A stretch of 5,130 nucleotides of DNA. Source: JAAYZB01 sp035379945. GTDB taxonomy: Bacteria; Bacillota_I; Bacilli_A; Izemoplasmatales; Hujiaoplasmataceae. This document shows, piece by piece, positions 1 to 4,896 of this stretch (position 1 is its first letter; the number at the start of each line of letters is the position of its first letter). The notes beneath the pieces are model-generated. The model searched no databases. It had not been told where the DNA came from and saw only the letters and a program-made list of their open reading frames with translations. The position numbers and the translations under genes are program-made. The DNA lies in NCBI GenBank assembly GCA_035379945.1, contig DAOSWG010000030.1, positions 1-5,130 of the forward strand, read 5' to 3'.

Positions 1-459
1 ATCACCATCGCTTTCGCCGGCCAGGGTCAGTATCAGGACACCGGCGCCAAAATGATCCATATCGGACCTTACACGACTTCGACGATCCTGTCCAAGTCGA
101 TCGCCGCCCGCGGCGGCAAGGTCAATTATCGCGGTATGGTAAGCCAGGGGCCAAAGGCCGTCGGCGCCAAAAGCAAGGTCGAATGCGATACGATCATCGT
201 CGATGATATCTCGACTTCGGATACGATGCCAAAGAATATCGTGAAGAATTTCCGCGGTCAGATCGAGCATGAGGCCACGGTATCCAAAGTGAGCGAGGAC
301 CAACTATTCTATCTTATGAGCCGGGGACTTTCCGAACAGGAAGCCACTGAGATGATCGTCATGGGATTCATCGAACCGTTTTCCCGTGAATTGCCGATGG
401 AATACGCCGTCGAACTCAATCAACTGATCAAACTGGAAATGACCGGATCGATCGGATAA
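1..459 (+). CDS. sufB: SufB, Fe-S cluster assembly scaffold (3' part, 152 residues)
   Basis: C-terminal part of SufB, the core scaffold of the cytosolic SUF system, which builds Fe-S clusters with SufC and SufD from sulfur supplied by SufS. The frame is open from base 1, so the start lies upstream. The sequence shows typical SufB blocks: GPYTTSTILSKS, KVNYRG, ECDTIIVDD, EHEATVSK, EDQLFYLMSRGLSE, and the ending MVIGFIEPF-like MGFIEPFSRELPMEYAVEL. Cys62 of the visible part (bases 184-186) and the EHE triplet 29 residues later correspond in spacing to E. coli SufB Cys405 and His433/Glu434, the residues linked to cluster assembly (numbering from memory), so the catalytic end looks intact. SufB is commonly the last gene of Firmicute sufCDSUB operons, which fits the terminator placed directly after the TAA. 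SufD shares the fold, but these motifs are SufB-like. Confidence 0.97.
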   Translation: MTIAFAGQGQYQDTGAKMIHIGPYTTSTILSKSIAARGGKVNYRGMVSQGPKAVGAKSKVECDTIIVDDISTSDTMPKNIVKNFRGQIEHEATVSKVSEDQLFYLMSRGLSEQEATEMIVMGFIEPFSRELPMEYAVELNQLIKLEMTGSIG

Positions 460-460
460 A

Positions 461-490
461 AAAACAAGCGCCCGTCAAGGCGCTTTTTGT
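461..490. terminator. Bidirectional terminator between sufB and the convergent DUF1576 gene
   Basis: A perfect 7-bp stem AAGCGCC (466-472) / GGCGCTT (479-485) closes a 6-base loop. It is followed by TTTTTGTTT on the plus strand and preceded by a run of A's, which becomes a U tract on the minus strand. It can therefore end transcripts of both converging genes. The TGA stop of the minus-strand gene (475-477) lies in the loop, and its last two sense codons form part of the stem. Confidence 0.85.
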
Positions 491-1776
491 TTGCTTTTCA
501 AAGGTAACAGGAAATTCCATTTTCCTTTGTCGTCCCGTTTTTTCAGGAAATGGTTGAAGAAAGAGGAAAGGACGGCAGCCACAAAACCAGCGGCGAATCC
601 GTTGTTGTAAAGATCGAATCCTCCTTGGAATTCCAGGGCCAGAGGCGTGATAAGCAGATGGATAAAGCCGGCGGCGACGCCGGCTAACAGGCCGAACTGT
701 CCGGCGATCGGTGCCAGTCCGGTGACGAAAAGGACGGCCAAAGACGTGCCGATCGTCCACTCGTGGGGCGTGAGTTCGATCGCCAGGATCGCTCCGATGA
801 TGACTGGAACTGTATTGAGCGGGTGTTTTCCGAAAGCGGCGAAACCGATGATGGTGAGAATGGCCGCCATGATCGGTCCGTTTATGGTGATCGGAGTGAA
901 AAGAACGAGAAGTACGGAAACAAGGCCCATGATTCCGATATTGAGCGATGTCGCGTTCCACCCGCATTCCAAGGCGAAGTCGGTCCGCAGGCGACCGGAT
1001 TTAGTCAGAAGACATTTATATTCGAAAATAGTATTTTTCCCGCCTTTGAGGAAAGCGACGGCGATAAACAGGATAGAAGAAGCCAAAATAAACCAGACGA
1101 ACTGATAGTGATAGGCGTTTGACAATTCGTTTTCCTGATAGATTGCAATATCAAACGAATGCAGAATACCGGTGATGAGCATGGACAAGACGCCCATGGA
1201 AAATCCGGTGTTGTAAAGGTTGTATCCTTTGTGAAAACGCATCACGACTTCGTTGAAAGCAGGAAGGATAAAACCGATCAAAACGCCGGCCGACAGTCCA
1301 ACCGCTACACCGAGCCACAGAGGGAATCCCAGACCGAAAATCATAAAGCTCGTCACGGGCGAAATGCCGGAAGAAAGCAGAAAAACCAGTACGTGATCCC
1401 TGACTTTTGTTTTGGTCGAAAGGCAATAAAGAAAAATGCCCAAATAGATTGGAAGGGCATTGAATAGATTTTTGCCGAAAAAGGCGAAACCCGATATCGT
1501 CATGAGGCAGGCGAAAACCGATCCGTTGATTTTGGCTTTCATCAGTTTCAGAAAAATCAGGTTGAGCCCAGTCGTGGTGGCCACGTTGAAAAGCGTGGCG
1601 CCCAATCCGCCGACATAGATATAATCGGAAATCAAAACGGAGGGGCAGGATATGATGCGAAGATATCCGGCCCACATTTCCGATACTGGTTGGATCGTGA
1701 ATGAAAACAGCAGCAACAACACCACAAAAATGGCGAAAATCCGGTCGATTGTGAAGCGGCAGGCTTTGACGGTCAT
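475..1776 (-). CDS. DUF1576-type polytopic membrane protein with internal duplication (433 aa)
   Basis: An integral membrane protein of unknown function that I recognise as DUF1576-like, from memory. It is rich in hydrophobic segments, roughly 10-12 membrane helices, beginning with one at residues 11-30. It contains two homologous halves, about residues 57-202 and 271-405. Matching landmarks are the Asn in TLFNVA (64) and TSLNIG (279), GFAFFGKNLFN (96-106) and GFAAFGKHPLN (311-321), GISP (137) and GLAP (353), and GYNLYNTGF (184-192) and GFDLYNNGF (386-394). A charged linker (about 245-270) separates the halves. Such repeats are typical of transporters and channels, so a transport role is inferred, but no substrate is indicated. 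The start is supported by GGGAGG nine bases upstream of the ATG. It has its own promoter, divergent from darA. The protein ends in a Lys-rich cytoplasmic-looking tail. Confidence 0.85.
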   Translation of the reverse strand: MTVKACRFTIDRIFAIFVVLLLLFSFTIQPVSEMWAGYLRIISCPSVLISDYIYVGGLGATLFNVATTTGLNLIFLKLMKAKINGSVFACLMTISGFAFFGKNLFNALPIYLGIFLYCLSTKTKVRDHVLVFLLSSGISPVTSFMIFGLGFPLWLGVAVGLSAGVLIGFILPAFNEVVMRFHKGYNLYNTGFSMGVLSMLITGILHSFDIAIYQENELSNAYHYQFVWFILASSILFIAVAFLKGGKNTIFEYKCLLTKSGRLRTDFALECGWNATSLNIGIMGLVSVLLVLFTPITINGPIMAAILTIIGFAAFGKHPLNTVPVIIGAILAIELTPHEWTIGTSLAVLFVTGLAPIAGQFGLLAGVAAGFIHLLITPLALEFQGGFDLYNNGFAAGFVAAVLSSFFNHFLKKRDDKGKWNFLLPLKSKQKAP

Positions 1777-1785
1777 GGTTTAGGT

Positions 1786-1791
1786 CCTCCC
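1786..1791 (-). promoter_or_regulatory. Ribosome binding site of the DUF1576 gene
   Basis: The minus strand reads GGGAGG ending nine bases before the ATG at 1776. This is a strong match to the anti-Shine-Dalgarno sequence and fixes the start. Confidence 0.75.
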
Positions 1792-1832
1792 TATGCTTGT
1801 CGTAAGGAAAAGAGATAAAGGATGGCTGTATT

Positions 1833-1859
1833 GCGACCTGTCGCGGCCGATACGGCCGC
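1833..1859 (-). other. GC-rich hairpin in the 5' leader of the DUF1576 gene
   Basis: GCGGCCG (1843-1849) and CGGCCGC (1853-1859) form a perfect 7-bp GC stem with a 3-base loop. A second short dyad, GCGA (1833-1836) / TCGC (1841-1844), overlaps its edge by two bases, so the two structures compete. On the minus strand both lie in the roughly 90-base leader downstream of the predicted promoter. No U tract follows, so it is not a standard terminator. A regulatory, mRNA-stabilising or protein-binding role is possible but unproven. Confidence 0.45.
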
Positions 1860-1872
1860 TTGTGCCGATCTC

Positions 1873-1901
1873 AATATACTATATCGCGCCAATTTGGTAA
1901 A
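1873..1901 (-). promoter_or_regulatory. Predicted promoter of the DUF1576 gene
   Basis: On the minus strand, TTTACC (plus 1896-1901) and TATATT (plus 1873-1878) are separated by exactly 17 bases, giving a plausible sigma-A promoter with a start near 1866 and a leader of about 90 bases. The -10 overlaps a perfect ATATA-C-TATAT dyad (1874-1884), and a CCAA-T-TTGG dyad (1889-1897) occupies the spacer. Either might be an operator, but both are short. Confidence 0.45.
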
Positions 1902-1991
1902 CAAGCCGGTCGTTTTTTTGTATGAAAAAGCGTGTAACTCGCGCAAAATCAATTTGAAAATAGCTTTGAAAACCCCAAACAAGGCTGTTTT

Positions 1992-2033
1992 TTGCGTTAT
2001 TCTATTTTATTTGGAATAATCATGTGATAGAAT
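1992..2033 (+). promoter_or_regulatory. Predicted promoter region of darA
   Basis: Two overlapping candidates exist. TTGCGT (1992-1997), a 17-base spacer and AATAAT (2015-2020) would start near 2027. Alternatively an extended -10, TGATAGAAT (2025-2033), would start near 2040, almost on the ribosome binding site. Two other promoters in this window also carry the TGn extension, which favours the second. The first leaves a more usual leader length. Confidence 0.5.
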
Positions 2034-2039
2034 ATACCA

Positions 2040-2051
2040 AAAGGTGGTGAT
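2040..2051 (+). promoter_or_regulatory. Very strong ribosome binding site of darA
   Basis: AAAGGTGGTGAT matches the full Bacillus-type anti-16S consensus AAAGGAGGTGAT at 11 of 12 positions and ends five bases before the ATG at 2057. This fixes the start and suggests efficient translation. Confidence 0.85.
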
Positions 2052-2056
2052 GTGCC

Positions 2057-2380
2057 ATGAAACTGGTGATGGCCATTGTTTCCAACGAAGATGCCGGCAA
2101 AGTGATCAAATCATTGATCAAAGAAAATTTCTTCGTTACCAAATTGGCGACGACCGGCGGCTTTCTCATGAGTGGGAACACGACGGTGATCATTGGCGTC
2201 CAGGACGAACTTCTGGACAAATGTATCCAAGTCATCAGCGAAACATCCAGGCGCAGGACCAAACTGGTCCCCAATGCCATTTCCAGCGAGTTCGGGATTT
2301 TTTCCTCGACTCCGGTGGAGGTGCAGGTTGGCGGAGCCACTATCTTCGTCCTAGATGTCGACAAGTTCATCAAAGCCTGA
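2057..2380 (+). CDS. darA: Cyclic-di-AMP receptor DarA/PstA (107 aa)
   Basis: A small cytosolic PII-like signalling protein of the DUF970/PstA family that binds the second messenger cyclic di-AMP; its downstream partner is unknown in most organisms. The sequence carries the family block TKLATTGGFL-SGNTT (residues 28-43) and the C-terminal PVEVQVGGATIFVL (86-99), matching B. subtilis DarA (YaaQ) over the full length of about 109 residues. Thr28, Phe36, Asn41 and the GG at 92-93 align with pocket positions known from PstA structures (recalled, not computed). The position usually held by Arg26 is Phe here (NFFVTKL instead of NFRVTKL). The loop between the strands (about 67-85) is near normal length but its sequence differs from Bacillus. 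The gene stands alone with its own promoter and terminator, not next to tmk/holB as in Bacillus. It is not a GlnB-type nitrogen PII: the T-loop tyrosine motif is absent. Confidence 0.95.
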   Translation: MKLVMAIVSNEDAGKVIKSLIKENFFVTKLATTGGFLMSGNTTVIIGVQDELLDKCIQVISETSRRRTKLVPNAISSEFGIFSSTPVEVQVGGATIFVLDVDKFIKA

Positions 2381-2395
2381 CAACGTTTGTTTAAG

Positions 2396-2429
2396 AAAAG
2401 ATCCGATGGAAATCCATTGGATCTTTTTT
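2396..2429 (+). terminator. Terminator of darA
   Basis: AAGATCCGATGG (2398-2409) pairs with CCATTGGATCTT (2414-2425) around an AAAT loop. This gives a 12-bp stem including one G-U pair, extended by A-U pairs, with six T's at the end. It begins 16 bases after the darA stop and isolates darA from the next gene. Confidence 0.9.
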
Positions 2430-2441
2430 CTATTCCCGGTC

Positions 2442-2470
2442 TTTATATATCCAAGGGTTTTTGGTATAAT
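2442..2470 (+). promoter_or_regulatory. Promoter of the PucR-type regulator gene
   Basis: TTTATA (2442-2447), a 17-base spacer and a perfect TATAAT (2465-2470) with a TGG extension just upstream. The predicted start is near 2477, which leaves only about eight bases before the ATG at 2485 and argues for the TTG start at 2503. Confidence 0.8.
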
Positions 2471-2488
2471 GAATATACTAAAGCATGC

Positions 2489-2497
2489 AAGGAAGTG
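2489..2497 (+). promoter_or_regulatory. Ribosome binding site that decides a TTG start
   Basis: AAGGAAGTG is close to the consensus AAGGAGGTG and ends five bases before the in-frame TTG at 2503. The upstream ATG at 2485 has no such site in front of it. Confidence 0.7.
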
Positions 2498-2502
2498 TCG
2501 GC

Positions 2503-3060
2503 TTGGAAAACATCAGGGTTTATTTGTACATTCGCGGATTCGATCGGGAAACACTGTTTCCTTTTTTGGCTGAATTCAGCGATCTGAGCGTGACATCGAC
2601 TGACGGCGATTATGTCTGCTTAAGTATGAAGAACGAAACGGGAAAAGAGGAAATCAACCATTTGCGCGAGAAAATGGTCGAAGAGCTTTACCAGGACTTC
2701 GTCGCCTTCATCGAACCGAATTCCCCGAATTTCGATACCAGTTTGGTTGTTGCGATCATGCCAAAATTGTCGGCGGGGGTGTATAAGGTGACGGAAATCA
2801 TTCCGCCGGTAGTCCTGAAGAACCTTACCGGAGTCAAACAGTATCTTAAGGATTACTATTACTGGCTATGCGGCATCGAGACTATCGAGACGGCCTTGGG
2901 ATTCGCCGAGGCGGGGTTGAACGCCACCAAGGCTTCTCAATCGCTTTACATGCACAGGAACACCCTTAATTACCGTTTGGACAATTTTACCAAGACGACC
3001 GGCATCGATATCCGGACTTTTGCCGGGGCGTACGCCCTTTATTTGCTTTATAAGTCCTGA
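2503..3060 (+). CDS. Short PucR/CdaR-type helix-turn-helix regulator (185 aa from TTG)
   Basis: A probable DNA-binding transcription regulator. The last 60 residues (about 127-185) match the PucR C-terminal helix-turn-helix type: GLNATKASQSLYMHRNTLNY, then RLDNFTKTTGIDI. The Ala-x-x-Leu-Tyr-x-His-Arg-Asn-Thr-Leu-x-Tyr-Arg core and the trailing Thr-Gly are diagnostic. The N-terminal 70 residues and the middle segment (about 75-120) match no sensor domain I know, and the protein is far shorter than full-length PucR or CdaR, so the signal it reads is unknown. TTG at 2503 is chosen over ATG at 2485 because a good ribosome binding site precedes TTG and the promoter lies too close to the ATG; the longer form would have 191 residues. 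It sits between darA and the sugar ATPase gene, in its own transcription unit. Control of the neighbouring ATPase gene is possible but only inferred. Confidence 0.8.
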   Translation: MENIRVYLYIRGFDRETLFPFLAEFSDLSVTSTDGDYVCLSMKNETGKEEINHLREKMVEELYQDFVAFIEPNSPNFDTSLVVAIMPKLSAGVYKVTEIIPPVVLKNLTGVKQYLKDYYYWLCGIETIETALGFAEAGLNATKASQSLYMHRNTLNYRLDNFTKTTGIDIRTFAGAYALYLLYKS

Positions 3061-3099
3061 TTTTGTGCAGTTTGCATATAGGATCAGGTCTTTTTTTTT
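3052..3099 (+). terminator. Terminator overlapping the regulator's stop codon
   Basis: AAGTCCTGAT (3052-3061) pairs with ATCAGGTCTT (3083-3092) with one T-T mismatch. Between them lies an inner hairpin TGTGCA-gtt-TGCATA, and nine T's run from 3091 to 3099. The TGA stop (3058-3060) is inside the left arm, so translating ribosomes would block folding until release. The T run abuts the promoter of the next gene. Confidence 0.65.
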
Positions 3100-3107
3100 G
3101 GTAAAAT
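3099..3107 (+). promoter_or_regulatory. Extended -10 promoter of the sugar ATPase gene
   Basis: TGGTAAAAT is an extended -10 element (TGn plus TAAAAT) starting at the last base of the preceding terminator's T tract. No good -35 is visible at 17-18 bases upstream. The predicted start is near 3114, giving a leader of about 38 bases that ends in GGAGG (3141-3145), six bases before the ATG at 3152. Confidence 0.55.
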
Positions 3108-3151
3108 ATAAGACGAGGAAAAATTATTTCAACAATTAACGGAGGTAAAAA

Positions 3152-4279
3152 ATGGCCACATTATCATTCAGACACATCGATAAGGTTTATGACAACGGCG
3201 TCCAGGCGGTTTTCGATTTTTCCCTGGAAGTCAAAGACAAGGAATTCATCGTATTCGTCGGACCGTCGGGCTGCGGAAAATCCACGACCCTGCGTATGGT
3301 CGCCGGACTGGAAGAAATCACCAACGGCGAACTTTACATCAATGACATTCTGGTTAACGACGTCGCACCGAAAGACCGCGACATCGCCATGGTTTTCCAA
3401 TCCTACGCCCTTTATCCGCACATGACCGTCTACGACAACATGGCTTTCGGACTCAAACTTCGGAAAATGCCGAAAATGGAAATTGAGGAAAAAGTCAAAA
3501 ACGCAGCCGCCATTCTGGGACTGGAAGGCTATCTTGACAGGAAGCCAAAAGCCCTGTCAGGCGGTCAGAGACAGCGTGTCGCCCTGGGAAGAGCCATTGT
3601 CCGGAACGCCAAAGTGTTCCTGATGGACGAACCTTTGTCCAATCTCGACGCCAAACTGAGAGTCGCGATGCGCGCCGAACTCATCAAATTGCACGAGCAT
3701 CTGAACAATACGACGATTTATGTCACCCATGACCAGATCGAAGCCATGACCATGGCTACGAGAATCGTCGTCATGAAAGACGGTCGGATCCAACAGATCG
3801 GCGGACCGAAGGAAATCTATGACAATCCGAACAATATGTTTGTCGGCGGATTTATCGGAACACCGGCCATGAACTTCCTGCCAGGAACCGTCAAGAAGGA
3901 CGGATATTTCTATGGCGAAGGACTCAAACTGTTAGTTCCGGAAGAAAAAGTCGAAATGCTTCAGAATCTCAAATTCATCGGCAAACCGATCATGATGGGC
4001 ATCCGTCCGGAAGATTTGCACGACGACAAGATCTCCTTCGAAAAGCATCCGGAATCCAGAGCCAAACTGACAGTCGATGTTTCCGAACTCTTGGGAGCCG
4101 AAACCAATATCCATATCACGATCGGCGACGCGAACATCATCGCCAAGGTCGATGCCAGAAGCGATCTGCGTATCGGCGATCCCATCGAACTCGCCTTCAA
4201 TATGCACAAATGCCATTTCTTCGATCCGGAAACCGAAATCAGAATGACACCGGATTATGTGAAACCCGCTCAGGAATAA
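3152..4279 (+). CDS. msmK: Carbohydrate ABC transporter ATPase, MsmK/MsmX/UgpC type (375 aa)
   Basis: A cytoplasmic ATPase subunit of CUT1-type sugar importers, which hydrolyses ATP to drive uptake of oligosaccharides or glycerol-phosphate compounds through membrane permeases. Domain order: ATPase domain with Walker A GPSGCGKST (37-45), Q-loop Gln83 in VFQSYALYPHMTV, signature LSGGQRQRVALGRA (135-148), Walker B VFLMDEPLSNLDAKLR (155-170) and switch His193 in YVTHDQIEAM. A MalK-like regulatory TOBE region follows from about 240, with GTPAMNFLPG and MGIRPEDL. Length is normal for MalK/MsmK, and all catalytic residues are present. GGAGG six bases upstream supports the ATG. No permease or binding-protein gene lies beside it, and it has its own promoter and terminator, so it is probably a shared ATPase serving several sugar importers, as MsmX does in Bacillus. 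Substrate specificity cannot be read from this subunit, so UgpC is an equally acceptable name. Confidence 0.95.
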   Translation: MATLSFRHIDKVYDNGVQAVFDFSLEVKDKEFIVFVGPSGCGKSTTLRMVAGLEEITNGELYINDILVNDVAPKDRDIAMVFQSYALYPHMTVYDNMAFGLKLRKMPKMEIEEKVKNAAAILGLEGYLDRKPKALSGGQRQRVALGRAIVRNAKVFLMDEPLSNLDAKLRVAMRAELIKLHEHLNNTTIYVTHDQIEAMTMATRIVVMKDGRIQQIGGPKEIYDNPNNMFVGGFIGTPAMNFLPGTVKKDGYFYGEGLKLLVPEEKVEMLQNLKFIGKPIMMGIRPEDLHDDKISFEKHPESRAKLTVDVSELLGAETNIHITIGDANIIAKVDARSDLRIGDPIELAFNMHKCHFFDPETEIRMTPDYVKPAQE

Positions 4280-4286
4280 AGCCAAC

Positions 4287-4312
4287 AAGCCACCTTATGG
4301 GTGGCTTTTTTT
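4287..4312 (+). terminator. Terminator of the sugar ATPase gene
   Basis: A perfect 8-bp stem AAGCCACC (4287-4294) / GGTGGCTT (4300-4307) with a TTATG loop and a T run to 4312. It begins eight bases after the stop codon. Confidence 0.93.
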
Positions 4313-4346
4313 ATCGTTTTTTTCAAGCCTTCGGTGCCAATCGACG

Positions 4347-4355
4347 TGTTATATT
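4347..4355 (+). promoter_or_regulatory. Possible extended -10 promoter of the comK-like gene
   Basis: TGTTATATT is an extended -10 (TGn plus TATATT), but no convincing -35 is present at the normal spacing. A start near 4362 would put the ribosome binding site at the very 5' end of the message. Confidence 0.35.
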
Positions 4356-4359
4356 GGAT

Positions 4360-4371
4360 AACGGGGGTGAT
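4360..4371 (+). promoter_or_regulatory. Ribosome binding site of the comK-like gene
   Basis: AACGGGGGTGAT matches AAAGGAGGTGAT at 10 of 12 positions. At normal spacing downstream, the coding frame offers only ATC codons at 4376 and 4379; the nearest ATG (4386) is out of frame. This makes the start of the following gene uncertain. Confidence 0.6.
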
Positions 4372-4375
4372 TGCG

Positions 4376-4813
4376 ATCATCGATTATGTCAAAAAAAACC
4401 AAGAAGGTTTTTTGATCGTCTGTGAAAATGGAGAAATTACAGCTTTCGATATTCCTCTTAAAAGTTATTTGGAACGTCTGGCGATGGAAGGTTTATCGAC
4501 AGTTGACGGACGAATGAAGGCGGTTGGCAAACGTTTCGGTTATCGTTCTCGGATTCCGATCTATCTGAAAAAAAACATTCTGTTCATCGTCCTTTACGGT
4601 CTGCGTTCGCCAAAAGCCCTGCTTGTGAACTATCATGCCGTGAAAACCTGCCGAAAGATCCAAAAAGGCGTGGCGATATCTTTTTATTCGAACCATGAAA
4701 TGCTTTATGAAAGCATGGCAAGGTTCCGGGAAGCCTACAAGAAAGCAAAAGCGGTTTCGGAAGCCGTCATCGACATGCAAGACAACATAGAAAGTGCTTA
4801 CATGGATTTTTAA
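4376..4813 (+). CDS. ComK-family protein, start uncertain (about 145 aa)
   Basis: A ComK-like protein; in Bacillus, ComK is the master transcription activator of competence for DNA uptake. Family traits counted from 4376: an N-terminal strand region FLIVCENGEITAFDIP (12-27), a Gly-Arg block GLSTVDGRMKAVGKRFG (39-55), SRIPIYL (58-64), LRSPKALLVNYHAV (76-89) and a charged helical tail. Weak conservation relative to Bacillus ComK means target sites may differ; a divergent paralogue with another role is possible. The open frame runs back to a GTG at 4301, but that lies inside the preceding terminator. Other in-frame GTGs (4334, 4346, 4367) lack a ribosome binding site or lie inside it. With the site at 4360-4371, ATC at 4376 or 4379 has the best spacing. 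An ATG at 4386 is in another frame, joined only by slippage or one extra A in an A8 tract. There is no clear terminator before pgk. Confidence 0.7.
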   Translation: MIDYVKKNQEGFLIVCENGEITAFDIPLKSYLERLAMEGLSTVDGRMKAVGKRFGYRSRIPIYLKKNILFIVLYGLRSPKALLVNYHAVKTCRKIQKGVAISFYSNHEMLYESMARFREAYKKAKAVSEAVIDMQDNIESAYMDF

Positions 4814-4827
4814 CCGCCATTTTAGAG

Positions 4828-4856
4828 TGGAAATACATACCAAAAAATAGTATAAT
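4828..4856 (+). promoter_or_regulatory. Promoter of pgk
   Basis: TGGAAA (4828-4833), a 17-base spacer and a perfect TATAAT (4851-4856) predict a start near 4863. A second TATAAT at 4872-4877 has a poorer -35. The leader ends in TTGGAGG (4884-4888 for GGAGG), which fits the ATG at 4897. Confidence 0.75.
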
Positions 4857-4896
4857 AAAGCGTGTTGAAAATATAATATGTCTTGGAGGTTTCATT

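Larger units (their letters stand above)
1777..2056. other. Divergent intergenic control region
   Basis: This 280-bp gap between the divergent DUF1576 and darA genes holds the promoters of both, the leader hairpin, and two tandem imperfect 12-bp units of the form AAAATNNNTTTG at 1945-1956 and 1957-1968, followed by AAAA. The short open frames on both strands have no supporting ribosome binding site or recognisable protein. I see no recognisable riboswitch or tRNA. Confidence 0.6.

Noticed and set aside
428..967. Long minus-strand open frame (179 codons) overlapping the DUF1576 gene
   Set aside because: It is a shadow in another frame of the same strand. Its product is rich in Arg, His and Ser with no recognisable domain, whereas the overlapping frame encodes a coherent membrane protein with a ribosome binding site.
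1945..1969. Canonical ComK box (AAAA-N5-TTTT)
   Set aside because: The T side matches only two of four positions in either unit, so it is reported only as a repeat, not as a ComK site.
1791..2019. Short open frames on both strands in the divergent intergenic region
   Set aside because: Neither has a good ribosome binding site or a recognisable protein, and both overlap predicted promoters and the hairpin.
2020..2373. Minus-strand open frame opposite darA
   Set aside because: It is antisense to a clearly conserved gene, has no ribosome binding site and matches no known protein.
3932..4288. Minus-strand open frame opposite the 3' end of the ATPase gene
   Set aside because: It is a codon-bias shadow. 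Its start lies on the terminator of the plus-strand gene and the product has no domain.
4301..4375. GTG at 4301 as the start of the ComK-like protein
   Set aside because: It lies in the right arm of the preceding terminator and has no ribosome binding site. The extra residues derive from the T-rich tail and would add an artificial hydrophobic segment.
4814..4840. Terminator between the ComK-like gene and pgk
   Set aside because: Only a 3-bp CCA/TGG pairing can be found, without a following T tract.
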